From contig JPHH03000061.1 of NCBI GenBank assembly GCA_000750105.3, positions 62,001-126,000 of the forward strand: a stretch of DNA of 64,000 bases, given 5' to 3'. A program made the position numbers and the translations under genes. Below are positions 33,455 to 44,327 of the stretch, in pieces (the first letter of the stretch is position 1; each line of letters opens with the position of its first letter). The notes under the pieces were generated by a model. It ran no database searches. It was not told the DNA's origin and saw only the letters and a list, made by a program, of their open reading frames with translations. The stretch comes from Tolypocladium sp. Sup5 PDA-1 (Eukaryota > Ascomycota > Sordariomycetes > Hypocreales > Ophiocordycipitaceae).

Positions 33455-34468
33455 ATGGCGCCGCCCGCGAAAAAGAGAAGAACCAGGGCGGCGGCGGCGG
33501 CTGAGGCAGCGGCAGCAGCAGCAGAGCAAGAGCAAGAGCAAGAATCCAACGTTGAGCAGACGGCGACCAAGCAGAATACAGAGGAGGACAATGCGAAACA
33601 ACCGGAGCCAGAGTCAGAGCCAGCACCTGCTGAGAGCACAGTCGAGCCCCCAGCGGAGGCGGCGACCGAGGCGACAACCGAACCACAGACCGAACCCGAA
33701 CAGCCCAGCACAAGCGTCGATGCCGCGGCCAAAGCCAAGGAACGGATGGCGCGCTTCAAGGCCCTGCAAGCCAGAGCCAAGACCTCTTCCGAGACAAATC
33801 TCAAGGAAGCCACCAAAGAGTCGCAGCGGCTGGCCAGCGACCCCAGCCAGCTCACTGCCCTGCACCGCAAGCACGCCATCGCGTCGCACAAGCTGCTCAA
33901 GGCTGACGTGGAGGAGTCTGGCGAGGATTTCGAGCGTAAACGGGCGTGGGATTGGACGATAGATGAGAGTGAGAGGTGGGACAAGCGGGTGAAAAAGAGG
34001 GCGGCGCACAAGGACAACAACGCATTCCGGGATGGTCACCAGGAGGGCAACAAGGTCTACAAGCGACAGCTGCGCAACATCAAGCCCGACCTGGAGCACT
34101 ACGACAAGCAGAAGCAGGCGGCTATCGAAAAGGCCGCGGCTTCTGGCGGACTGGATATCGTTGAGACTGAGGATGGCGAGCTCATCGCCGTGGACAAGGA
34201 CGGGTCCTTTTACTCGACGGCCGACTCGACGACGTTCACGCAGAACAGGCCGGACAAGGCGGCGGTTGACCGTCTTGTGGACGACCTGAGGCGAGCGGAG
34301 GAGCAGAGGCTAAAGAAGAGAAAGGAGCGGATGGCGAAGAGCGGCGACGAAGGCGACATCACGTACATCAACGAGAAGAACAAGCAGTTCAACCAGAAGT
34401 TGTCGCGGTTCTACGACAAGTACACGGCGGATATTCGGGACAGCTTCGAGAGAGGTACGATGATATGA
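33455..34468 (+). CDS. SYF2: Pre-mRNA-splicing factor Syf2
   Basis: Syf2 is a component of the Prp19-associated (NTC) complex in the activated spliceosome. The gene is one exon of 337 aa. A low-complexity Ala/Glu/Thr-rich N-terminus (1-100) precedes the SYF2 domain: DFERKRAWDWTIDESERWD, KKRAAHKDNNAFRD, NKVYKRQLRNIKPDLEHYDK, then GDITYINEKNKQFNQKLSRF and YDKYTADIRDSFERGTMI at the end. These blocks are the family signature. The start MAPPAKKRRTR at 33455 is chosen over an in-frame ATG at 33416. The gene converges on COQ11 with only 84 bp between stop codons, so their transcripts probably overlap. Confidence 0.93.
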   Translation: MAPPAKKRRTRAAAAAEAAAAAAEQEQEQESNVEQTATKQNTEEDNAKQPEPESEPAPAESTVEPPAEAATEATTEPQTEPEQPSTSVDAAAKAKERMARFKALQARAKTSSETNLKEATKESQRLASDPSQLTALHRKHAIASHKLLKADVEESGEDFERKRAWDWTIDESERWDKRVKKRAAHKDNNAFRDGHQEGNKVYKRQLRNIKPDLEHYDKQKQAAIEKAAASGGLDIVETEDGELIAVDKDGSFYSTADSTTFTQNRPDKAAVDRLVDDLRRAEEQRLKKRKERMAKSGDEGDITYINEKNKQFNQKLSRFYDKYTADIRDSFERGTMI

Positions 34469-34552
34469 GAGTATGGGTGGTATAGATATTTTAACATGAG
34501 CCGCCCCCCGGGTATTGTACAGTCTAGCGTTGGTTATTTTTGAACATGGATA

Positions 34553-35487
34553 CTACAGCATGGACTTCCTCCATGCCTTGGCTGCGAGATCTTCTATCTC
34601 GGGGACTTCCACGGGTCCTTGCACCGCATCGTCGCTCAGTGCCTCCACGACCGCCTCGGCGACGATCTCGACCTTGAGAGGCTTCGTCCCCGCGGCACCC
34701 ATGAAGTCCTTGAGGTAGTTGCCCGTCAGGCCGTTGAATATGGTGCCGGCGCCGGCCATGGCCGCCATGCCCACGGTGAACTTGCGCGAGCTGTCGTACA
34801 TGAACGGCGGCCGGAAGAAGAGGCCGCGCATCCTAGGAAAGTTGCTCGCGATGGCGCTCTCGGCCTCCCGCTTGGTCGAGATGTACCGGGGCGGCATGAT
34901 GGGCGCGCCGCCGCACGCGGAGATGTAGCAAAAGGCGGCGACGTCCTCCTCGGCGGCGTGCTTGGCCAGCGCGACGGCGCTGTCGCGGTTCATGACCTCG
35001 TACGAGAACTGCAGCTTGGGGTCCTCGGGCTTGATGTCCTCGCCGGGCTTCTTGTCGAGGGGGTTGACGCCCCGGTCGGCGGACGACGACGAGAACATCT
35101 TTTGCAGGCCCGCGATGGGCGAGTCCCGGCCCGAGACGATGCCCTTGTAGTCGGCCTCGAGCAGGATGCCCATGCTGTGGACGACGTAGTCGGCGCCCTT
35201 GAGCAGCGGCGCGTACGTCGCCGGGCGGAGGATGTCGGCGCGCTCCCAGGAGACCTTATGGGACCAGGAGGGCGTGTCGGGGGAGGAGGTGACGGTGTCC
35301 CATCGCGGCTCTCCGGAGCGGCTGGCGAAGGGTGAGTCTCGCTGCGCTTTTGCGATGAAGGGAAGGGGGCGCTTGGAGTTTACCTGACGGACGTGACGTC
35401 CCAGCCGCGGGCGACGGCGTATTTGCAGATCCGCGAGCCGAGGAAGCCGCTGCCGCCGCAGACGACGAGCTTCTTGGCCGCCGACAT
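34553..35487 (-). CDS. COQ11: Coq11-like mitochondrial NAD(P)-binding protein
   Basis: Member of the atypical short-chain dehydrogenase/NDUFA9-like group that includes yeast Coq11 (YLR290C), a subunit of the coenzyme Q synthesis complex on the mitochondrial inner membrane. Exons 35487-35384 and 35321-34553 give 290 aa. The protein begins MSAAKKLVVCGGSGFLGSRI, with the Rossmann glycine motif GGSGFLG at 11-17. The intron junction makes VTSVSRSGEPRW, the next conserved segment. Later blocks include HSMGILLEADYKG, YISACGG and the YISTKREAE helix, an NDUFA9-type pattern in place of the classical YxxxK active site. No strong presequence is visible, as in yeast. Distinction from complex I NDUFA9 rests on length (290 versus about 375 aa) and the missing C-terminal extension. 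Confidence 0.88.
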
Positions 35488-36265
35488 GGCTGTGAGGGTG
35501 TGTGTGATGCCGGACGGGCCACGCGGGTGAAGCTTGTCAGTGTTTCGGCGCGAGCTAGCTGCTGGTTGTAGCCTCAGATTATGCGGAATCTAAGAGATGC
35601 AGCAGCTGATAGGGGTGTGATTGAGGCTGAGATGAATAGATGGGAGTGAATTGGAGTAAATGGTGTGACGTCTTGAAGCTTGTAAGTGGTGAGCTCCTTG
35701 TAAAAGTCATGAAATCATACGTTCCGAATGAGGGCTGAAGCCGACGGGTCGGTCTAGGAGCCGAGACCCGCGTCCGGCATGGGAGGCGCACTTGGCGTAC
35801 TAACAGGAGCACACTGACGCCTCGACAGACAGCTATCAACAGCTATCAGCAAGAGGGCAACAAGGCATGGTTATTAGAATGGAGACCACATCTATGCCAC
35901 CGCGATTAAATACCCCACATCTCAATCCAGGTTTCCGCAGTCCTTGGATGGTATTTATGAGATTGCTGGGGCCGTGGTCTGGTACTCCGTAGTTTGTTTG
36001 CGATGGCCTCCCGTGCATATCGAGCGGCGTTTAGCGCACGGCAGTCCCCTGTCGCTGGCTCGCGCCAGGATTGGCCAGCGCACACCATACCTTGGCGCGC
36101 TGCGCACCTTGGACCTCACTGGCGGGCCGCCTGCAAGGCCAACGCTCTTCCTCCATCTGCAGAACCTCGACGTTGCCCGTCGCAAACCCTCCCGCCAACC
36201 CGGCGCATCGTCGCGCGCAACATCTCTCGGCTGTGCCTCGTCCCTCAGACGACCAAGACGCCGCC
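35488..36265. other. Divergent promoter of COQ11 and YAF9
   Basis: No gene is recognised. It includes a TACTCCGTA word at 35983-35991. An open frame that runs into YAF9 from 35944 has no family content upstream of 36266. Confidence 0.55.
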
Positions 36266-37176
36266 ATGGCGCCGTCGAACCAGCTGGGCAAGCGCGTCAA
36301 GCTGACGCAGATCCGCCGGCCCTTCGTCGTCGGCAGCACCGCCACGCCCTTCTCCGACTCGAACCCCAAGCCGCCGGGCACGCCCGACAACCACACGCAC
36401 TCGTGGCAGGTCTTTGTCAAGGGCCTCGAGGATACCGACATCACTTACTGGGTGCGCCGCGTGCAGTTCAAGCTGCACGAGTCGATCCCCAACTACGTGC
36501 GCAGTACGTCCTGTTGCCCCCGCCCGCAATCGTGTCTTCCGCGAGACTGACCCCGTGGTGCCCAGTGGTCGAGGGCGAACAGGGAAAGCCCTTTACCGTC
36601 AGCGAGACGGGATGGGGTGAGTTCGACATCACCATCAAGCTCTACTACGTCAACGAGTCCGGCGAGAAGCCCCAGACGCTGTACCACTACCTGCGCCTGC
36701 ACCCGTACGGCCGGACCGAGGAGGAGAAGCAGGCCATGGTGACGCAAAACGGCGAGGTCCGCGCCTGGAGCTACGAGGAGCAGCTCTTCAACGAGCCCTA
36801 CGAGGCCTTCTTCCAACTGCTCACCGCTGGCGCCGTCCCGCGCGGCTGGAAATCCTCCGGCGGCGGCGGCGGCGGCGGCGGCTCCGGTAAAGGCAAGGGA
36901 AAGGGCAAGGGCAAGAACAAGGCGCCGCCGCCGCTGCCCGCGCCCGACGGCGGCGACGTGTGGGAGCGCACCGCCATGATCCCCAACCACAACAGGCCCG
37001 GCCAGCCCTTCAGCCGCGAGACGGAGGCGGCCGAGATCAAGAAGCTAAAGGAGGCGCAAGCCAAGACGGAGGAGATGACGAGTACGCTCACGGCCGAGAT
37101 GAAGGACAAGGAGGAGCTGCTGGCGCGGCTCAAGGCGGAGAACCAGGCCGCCGCCGCGGCTGCGAAGCCTTCTTAG
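36266..37176 (+). CDS. YAF9: YEATS-domain protein Yaf9
   Basis: Yaf9 is the YEATS-domain reader of acetylated histone H3 shared by the NuA4 acetyltransferase and SWR1 remodelling complexes. Exons 36266-36503 and 36566-37176 give 282 aa. The YEATS domain (about 10-160) shows GKRVKLTQIRRPFVVGSTA, NHTHSWQVFVKGLEDTDITY, ESIPNYVRMVEGEQGKPF across the splice junction, ETGWGEFDITIKLYY and LYHYLRLHPYG. A Gly-run and Lys/Gly low-complexity linker (about 195-215) follows. The C-terminal coiled coil (about 245-275) is the part that docks into SWR1/NuA4. The Gly linker in GGC repeats is longer than in yeast (226 aa). The start at 36266 follows a GCCGCC context. Confidence 0.94.
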
Positions 37177-38276
37177 AGAGCAAGGAAGCGCAAGCCGACG
37201 CGCAAGGCCAGGGGTCTAAACTAGCGCCGTGCAGGGGAGGGACAGCAGCTGGTGGCTCGACCGGAAGCAGAATGCGCAGAGCCGTGGCTAGAGCTATTGA
37301 CCGAGTCTGGCGCAGGCTGCGCTGGGCGACCGCACCGAGACGGCCAAGGATGGAGCCTTGCTGCCCGTTGCGAGCCAAGACCGGCGCCGCGGTAGGCATG
37401 ACGGCCAGGGAGTTTGAGACGCGGTGCTGCGGCACTGGCACTATGCCAGCCCATCCAGATAGACGAATGGGCCGCGGTGCGACAGCCGCTGGTCAATAGT
37501 CAAGTACGCGGCATGGATGTCTACAGACGAGGTGGCAGAGCGCTGTCTGCTACTTCGTAGTGGCTCTAGTACAGCCCAGACACGCAGATATCCAGGAGAA
37601 CGTCAAGATTTGGGTAATTCACAAAGTCAAAGTTCACAAGCGAGTTGCCCGTACCAGCAATGATCTTCAGATAGTTCAAGATTGGAGTTGTTCTCGTCCC
37701 CATGGCTCGCACGCTATGCCGCATGCTGTAAGCAAGCAACCATAATCCATCCCGTCCCGTCCCATCCCGCCCCAAAGTCGGGAACAAGTTCCTACACGTA
37801 ATCTTCGCAAGTTTTCAACTAAACTCTGACTCCTCTCCCAATTCCCGATGCCCAGTTCCCAGTTCCCAAGTCCCGGTCCCAGTTCCCGTAATCCTCACTC
37901 CGATTGGTGTACACACGCGCTCTCATCCTCCTGGGACCGGCGGCCGCTGCTGCAGCTGCAGCTGTTCAAGCAAGCTTCCCAATAACCAAAAAAAAAAAAA
38001 AAAAAGGCGAAAGATGGAAGATTAAAAGCACGATATCACGGAGCTCGATCCCAGGCGCCGCTCCGTGACCCACAGATATCTCTTCGCTGGGTATCGGTGG
38101 TGATAACAGACCACGCTGCACCATGTAAAAAGCAACGCCGTCAAGTATACACTAGCAATGCGCGGGCTCTCCAAGAGTTCAACGCCTGTACATCAGAGAA
38201 GGGCAGAAGGAAAAAAAGACGGCCCAAAAGAGTGACTGGGTGTATGTACAGGTCTCTCCTGTGTTTTCGCGAGAGC
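37177..38276. other. Convergent intergenic region
   Basis: No gene is seen between the 3' ends of YAF9 and MDM34. It contains short CCCAGTT/CCCGT direct repeats (about 37745-37890) and an 18-A tract. Confidence 0.55.
37988..38005 (+). repeat. 18-nt poly(A) tract
   Basis: Uninterrupted run of 18 A in intergenic DNA. No flanking target-site duplication is obvious, so I do not call a retrotransposon tail. Confidence 0.9.
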
Positions 38277-40361
38277 TCAGGGGGTTGCAGCTTCGTAAGC
38301 CGGAGGCGGTGGGTTTTCTGATTCGTCCCACATGCCTTGTTGTTGACGGTTCTTTTCGTCGTAGACGCGGCGGGCAATCTCGCCCGCCATCTTCATGATC
38401 CAAGCTTGCTCGAGGATCACAGAAGAGGTGTCGGAGCCGCTGGATGGGTACTCGCGGATAGGGGCTGCCTCGTTGTGGAAACCAGCTGCAGGCTTTTCCG
38501 GCAGAGTTTCAAAAGCAGGATCCGAGGGCTCGGCGGCAGCCTTCTGGTCCCTCAGAGCGGACGCAGCCTGCTCCAGATTCCTCTTGTACATCTCAGACAT
38601 CAAAGCCTGGCGCATCGACGAGGTGTCCTTGTGCGCCGGAGTGAAGCGCACCTTGGCAGAGGACGCATCGGCAGCTCCAGCAACATGTGATTCGGCCTCC
38701 TCCGCAATGGAGGTGGACAGCACAGGCTCGGAGCAAGGCACGTTTACAGACGCAGTGTCTGACGAGTTGTCCTCCGATGCACCGTCAGTGGAGCCAGCTT
38801 CCGATCTCGAGCGCCTGAGGTTGACGACTCGCGTCTTCTTCTTTCGGCCTGGCCGTGAGCGGTGGCCGGATCCGTGAGACAGGCCTGCCGCAGCCGAATT
38901 CAGGCTGACAAGCGACGGTCTTGACGGGAAATAGCCATGCGCGGTGCTGCCAGAGTCGGAAAATGTGTAGGTGGTGCTGCCGCCGCCATGGAACGAGTAG
39001 GTCTTTGCAAGACCGGGGGTGGCGAGGGCCGGCGTTGCAGATGCTGAGCGGTCTCCGTGCCCGGACCACGCACGGAATACGACGTCTCGGATGCCAGGCG
39101 TAAAGAGCGACAGTGTTCGGTGAGAGTCGGTCAGTGCAGCCAGGCGTAGCAGATTCTTCTGGGAGAATAGCGATTGCATCTCACCGCCGCCGTTGAGAGT
39201 GAGCTCGGAGACGGCGTTGGGATCTAGAAGATTGCCGTGCGCGTCGACAGGGTCCAACGGCGGGCTCGCGAAAGGATCGATTCCTTTCTCGTTCACGTCT
39301 TCCAGGGGTGTATCAGTGCCCTTGTTGGCCTGATCGGGACACCAGAGCTGGAGCGACAACCGATGGATGATGGCGGGCAGCTCCTCCATCATCAGATTCC
39401 GCAGTTGCTGTTCAATAGTCCTTTGCAGATAGTCGCGGACGAACTGGATCGAATCAAAGGTCGACGAGACCTTGAGGGACTCGAGGGGGTCATTGCGGAA
39501 GACTAGGGTCAAGCCCTTTTGCTTGGAGAAGACGAGGATGATGAAGGCGGAGAGCTTGATCTCTGACAAGGTTATGGATAGCGGTATTGTGAGCCCCGAA
39601 GCGGCGGCGAGCGGTTGTGGAGAGGTAAAGCTCGGCTTGGAGTAGAGATAGGTGTTCAAGGGATTTGCCTATTGTTCGCGACCCATGTTAGTTTTGCTAT
39701 ATCCTGGTTTGTTATACCCCTGCAAAAAAAAGTCAAAGAGCCAATTTTCCAAGACGCGGACCCTTGGAAAGAGGAACACGAAGAGCGCGTCGCATGAAAT
39801 GAGTAATAGCGCAATTTTGATTTGCGATGCGTCAGACGGTGAGAGTTGTGTAGTTTGGAGCTGTGATGCCGCGACGAAGCAGCTTGGGACTTGTTCGGTG
39901 TGCGCGAAGCCACTTGGGCGCGACAGACACGCGTCTGATGGATCGAAGTATGTAGCTTTGATCCGCTCTCGGCAGTTTCTGCGACCAAACATGGGCTCTT
40001 CGTGATGTTTGGTGGACGTGGTGTAGGTGGGCAGATGGCGACCGGGCATTTTCGGGGCCGGTGGCACCACGCGACGGAGGTGGAAGAAACGTACTTGGAC
40101 CCGCGTCTTGAGCGTCATGAAGGCATCGCCCGAGTAGCACATCTTGAAGATGCCGCGGAACCTATCCTCGGCGAGGTCGCCGATCTCGAGAATCTCCAGG
40201 TCGGGGGGCACGGTGCCCAGGTTGAACTCGCTGACGAGGATGTCGTCGACGATGATGGGCGGCTTGGGCGACTTGTTGAGCGCCTTGGTCAGGAGGTCGC
40301 GCGCGCGGCGGTAGAAGTCGGCGTCGGCCGTGAGCGGCGACCAGTTGAAGTTGAACGCCAT
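38277..40361 (-). CDS. MDM34: ERMES subunit Mdm34
   Basis: Mdm34 is the mitochondrial outer-membrane subunit of the ER-mitochondria encounter structure, which transfers phospholipids through its SMP domain. Exons 40361-40095 and 39668-38277 give 552 aa. The SMP domain (1-190) starts MAFNFNWSPLTADADFYRRA and passes through KTRVQ/ANPLNTYLYSKPSF at the junction, then TLSEIKLSAFIILVFSKQKG and RTIEQQLRNLMMEELPAIIH. The rest is disordered and fungal-specific, with RPGRKKKTRVVNLRRSRSE. The extreme C-terminus has PPPAY, a PY motif of the kind bound by the Rsp5 ubiquitin ligase in yeast. The 426-nt intron (39669-40094) is unusually long for this window and stays open in frame until its last codon, TAG. 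Branch site CTAAC and donor GTACGT are present. Confidence 0.95.
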
Positions 40362-42411
40362 GTTGAAATGGCAATCACTGTCTCGCGACCATGGGAGGGA
40401 GGCTTCGAGGGGCCGTCGGTGGCCGCCGTGGAGAGCGAGGGTAGGCGGGTGCCGGAGCGCGGAGGAGGCAGGCTCGCGATCGAGGGGACGTGTAGGTACT
40501 CCGTCCGGGCGCGCGGTATTCGGTCTCGTCGTCGCAGGATGCAGGATGCAGGATGCAGGATGCAGGCCGATGGAGGTTCAGGGTCCGAGGCGGATGGGAG
40601 ATTGCTGGAGATCAGGGAGTTGAGTGCCGTGCGGGTGCGCGGAGATGACGCTATAATAAAATCTGCGGGACGCCGGGTGTGTTGTGACCTCGGGACTTGC
40701 TGGAGCTGTTTTTTTTTTTGCTGCTGTCGGTGCTAACAAATTTTCTCCCGCAGCGCCCGGGCAGCTACCTATGTACTACGTAGTAGCTGGTCAGCGCCGC
40801 GCCTTGAGCCAGCGTGGCCCCGCTGGGTACGTTCCACAGAGGCGCAGAGGCTCGTGAGAGGCTGCAGCTGCTCGTCAAGAATGATGCGATGCGATGCGTG
40901 TGCGGTGTCTCCGTCTGCTCAATGCACGGGCGGGCGGGGACGCGGAACGACAAGGTCACCCGAGGCACCGTCATCCCTTGTGACAGGCTGACAGCGCAGC
41001 GCAGTCACCGTCAACAACACACCAACGACAACCGTTTTGCTAGACACGCGCCAATAGCATTATCAACCCCTCGATGCCGTCAGATGACGTCTATTGGATA
41101 ATATAACGAGGGGCCTGATGTTTATCCATGGGCTGCTCGCGTGATGCGCCCGAGCCGCTGGACCAGAGCAACATCAACAACCCCACGATAGTCTCTACGC
41201 CTGTGGGTTTCCTCCACAAGGGACAAGGAGCCCAAGGACCCAGGTACCCTCCAAGACGCTGAACGGTCAAGGGATGCCCTTGGCTGAGCTCCATGATATC
41301 ACAGCGTGCCAGCACCGTGTTGCTTGTTTGTGGCGTCCACCACCCCCCGCGTCGGTCCTATCGTGAGCCCTCCCCGCCGGCCAGCTAGCGTGAGGTATGG
41401 GTTGATCGCGTGTGACATCACCAGAATCCAGAATCCGGGGCAACGAGCCTAGACTCGACTGTGGACTGTGCCGGCCAACAACCTGGCTCAGCCGCGAGTT
41501 TGCTCTCCTTGTCACGCGACCGACCCTGAAGCGCATTCGTAGGCAGAGTGCAAACGCAAGACGCCGAGGTGTGTTGACATGACTGGCCCTGGCAGCGTCA
41601 GCACTGCAGCATCATTGCCGCTACGTTACCTAGGCACGTTTCGGTTCATGCCAGACGAACCGACTCTTGCTCAACACGGCTGGCCACTTTGAGCGATGCA
41701 TGTCTGTGGCTGGCAATCTGCATCAGAGCTTGGACGCTCTAAATGCGTGTAAATACGAGTACCCGTTGGCGTTGGTTGTTGCCTTAGTTCTACGGATAGG
41801 ACTTCCAGCACTGCTCCAGCCAGCCAGCCACTGACACCCGGCTTGCCCGACTGCTTCACCACTCAGCAGCGACAGACGTGCCAAGTCCATCTTCACTGAC
41901 GATGTCTGCCATGCAGGTCATAGCAGCCGCATCATCGTAAGAGGAAAATGCGGCGACTGCTTGTACCTTTTGCGCGCTACTCTTACAGGCCTTTGCTGCC
42001 ATTGCAGTGACCACTTTTAAGCCCCTATCAGCATCGTCCGCCGCTCGAGTCTCGTCGAGGAAAGAGGGACCGCCGGGGCTACCCGTAAGTAATTAAGGCA
42101 ACGGCAGGTGGGCAAACCACCACGGAAAAAGGAACGTGACGCCACTTTCATTGCTGTGTTAAAACTCACCTCCGCCATCTCTCCCATCGTCCTCAAGTCC
42201 ACCGCCGTGCTCGCGCTGCTGCAATTCGTCGCCCAGATGATCACGTAAAGGCCTCCACCTCGTCGCCTGCCTCGCCGTCCCGGCGGTCCTGGATGCGGCG
42301 GCCTCTGCTGCTGCTGCTGCTGCTGTGCTCCCTCGCCAGAAGCCCGCCCTGCAGCAGCCCTCCCGCAGTCACAGTTCCTTGCATCAACCTGCAGGGCCGT
42401 TGCCTCCAATC
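40362..42411. other. 2-kb divergent region between MDM34 and IPK1
   Basis: No gene is recognised. It holds the GCAGGAT tandem repeat (40534-40566), a run of ten T (about 40711-40720), and gctacctatgtactacgtag near 40764. It serves as promoter for both flanking genes. Confidence 0.55.
40534..40566. repeat. Tandem heptamer GCAGGAT, 4.7 copies
   Basis: Four perfect copies plus five bases of a fifth, about 170 bp upstream of the MDM34 start. Likely a length-variable microsatellite. Confidence 0.9.
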
Positions 42412-43984
42412 ATGGCCTTGCAGGTTGTGCCACCCCAGTGCTCGGAAGATTCTGGTTCCAATCAAGGCGACTCCGCCGGAGACATCTCCGATGAGAGCAT
42501 CTCTGTTCCAAGCCAAAGCACCACCTCGATCCGAGGCTCTGTCGCCGGCGACTTTGACGATGACGGCCCATGGGTAACGTCTCAAGACATGGCCCTTCTC
42601 CAGGCTCTCGGCGCGGATCCTGGCCTCAAGGGCCGTGGCGGCCTGCGCCAGAGCCGCGTGAGGAGACTCCCCAGGGGTACAAGGCCTATCAAGCTTATCG
42701 GCGAGGGCGCCGCCAATGCCGTCTTCGAGTTCAAGATTCCCCGACGCAGCTGCAGCGACCCCGATTTCACTGGTTCGTGTCCCTCTTTGTCCCCGGCAGT
42801 TTCATCCCCTGACATGGTCCAGGCTTGCTCCTCAGAGTCGCCAAGGTGCCCTCGCTCAACCACCCGCCGACGTACAACTACCTCGTCCAGCAGGACTTCT
42901 ACCAGGCCACCATCAAGCCGCTACTGGGCATCCATGCCGTGCAGCAGGAGCTGGTTATCCTCCACAAATCCGGCATAGTGGATGAGCTCAACAAGTTTCT
43001 ACGCGACACCGACCATTCCCGCAAGCCCAAGTTCAGAGGCACCTTTATCGGGCAGACCGACTGGGGCTTTCTGGTCGAAGACATGCGGCCTCATGGTAAG
43101 TCGACTCCTCCCAGCCTTTTCGCCTATCCCTCCTCATGCTCACCTCCTTATTAGATCCCGACGAGTGCGTTCTGATCGAGTTTAAGCCTAAGTGGCTCTC
43201 GCAGTCCCCCAGCGCTCCGAAAGCTGCCATTAGATGTCGGCAGTGCGCCATGGAGCTACGGAATCTCGTCAAAGACCCGTCGAGGGACAGGAAACTGCCG
43301 GAAAGGAAGCCGTGTCCATTGGCTCTCGTCAACGAGGACGCTCCTTGGCAGGCAAACTCGCCGTTCCGACTTGCTCCGCAACTTGCCGGAATTGGTGGCG
43401 ATGAGCACTATCGAGAGGCGCTAAGGAGCATCGCAAATCACCACGCAATCCGTGAGCTAAAGGCTCAGCAGAATCTCCACGACAAGCTCGGGCCACTGCA
43501 TGCGGAACGGTCGGACCCTTACTTTATCATTGCCATGACACTGCGGGACTGCACCTGTTTTGCTCAGATCCATCGGCGCAGGCAATCCATCAAGATACGC
43601 ATGGGTGACTTTGACTGGAAGGATCCGGTTGTCAAGTTTGACCGCTGGCGCGGTGCCGAAGAGGAACTCATCAACGGCGGCTTTTATACGGCCGACTGGA
43701 TCTTGTGCGGCGGATCCTACTACAATCCGCCAACACTTTGCGCACTCGAGTTTGCATCGGGAAAACGCAGCAACCAGGCGGAAGTCCTGAACATCCAGGA
43801 GAGGGACGGGGCCAACAGTAAGACGCGCGACATGAGTATTGCCAAAACGGAAGCGAGGGTGACGATGTTCAACCACAAAACGGATGTTGCCGCCTTGCAA
43901 GAGCTTCTGGAACCGTACAAGGCGGAGTCCTCGAGCAATCCCTCTACTGCTGTTCGAGACGTGTTACGAAGCTCTCAGCGGTAG
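42412..43984 (+). CDS. IPK1: Inositol-pentakisphosphate 2-kinase Ipk1
   Basis: Ipk1 phosphorylates inositol pentakisphosphate at position 2 to make phytic acid (IP6), which supports mRNA export and other nuclear processes. Exons 42412-42772, 42823-43095 and 43155-43984 give 487 aa. Visible blocks are the nucleotide-loop region KLIGEGAANAVFEF, LLLRVAKVPS made across intron 1, TDWGFLVEDMRPHDPDEC across intron 2, the hallmark IEFKPKWLSQSPSAP, a Cys/His element RCRQCAMELRN, and MGDFDWKDP (metal-binding aspartate region) near residue 365. Intron 1 begins GTTCGT, a weak donor, but both junctions are needed for the conserved blocks. The start MALQVVPPQ is preferred; an ATG 29 codons upstream is in frame. 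The N-terminal 80 residues are longer than in yeast and disordered. Confidence 0.9.
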
Positions 43985-44327
43985 CTTATTCTAGCAGCGC
44001 TCTGCTTTGCTTTCCTTTGCTTTCAGAACGGCATTAAGAGAATGGGCGTCCTGCGATATTGGGGAAACGGCAACTATGAGATATACGCATAGGTGGCTAG
44101 GTGTTTGTGCCCGTGGCACTGGCGGTGAAAGGGACAGGCGACCGACGGCATCGGATAACAGCACGATGCCCGTCGCCATTTGCATCATCTATGGCTTCGG
44201 ATATGGTGGTTATGAATGCTGCGATGTAAATACCATCGGGTACCCCGGTTAAGCAGCCTCTATATAGAACGTTGAAGTTCCGAAATTCTCACAACACGCC
44301 AATACCTGCCGATACCCGCAGCATCGT
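43985..44327. other. Convergent intergenic spacer
   Basis: This is 3' flank of IPK1 and the nucleoside transporter. No coding signal is seen. Confidence 0.6.

Noticed and set aside
35944..36265. Upstream extension leading into YAF9
   Set aside because: It is in another phase from the first YEATS exon and has no conserved content.
37988..38005. Poly(A) tract as a retrotransposon tail
   Set aside because: No reverse-transcriptase or LINE-like coding sequence upstream and no target-site duplication seen.
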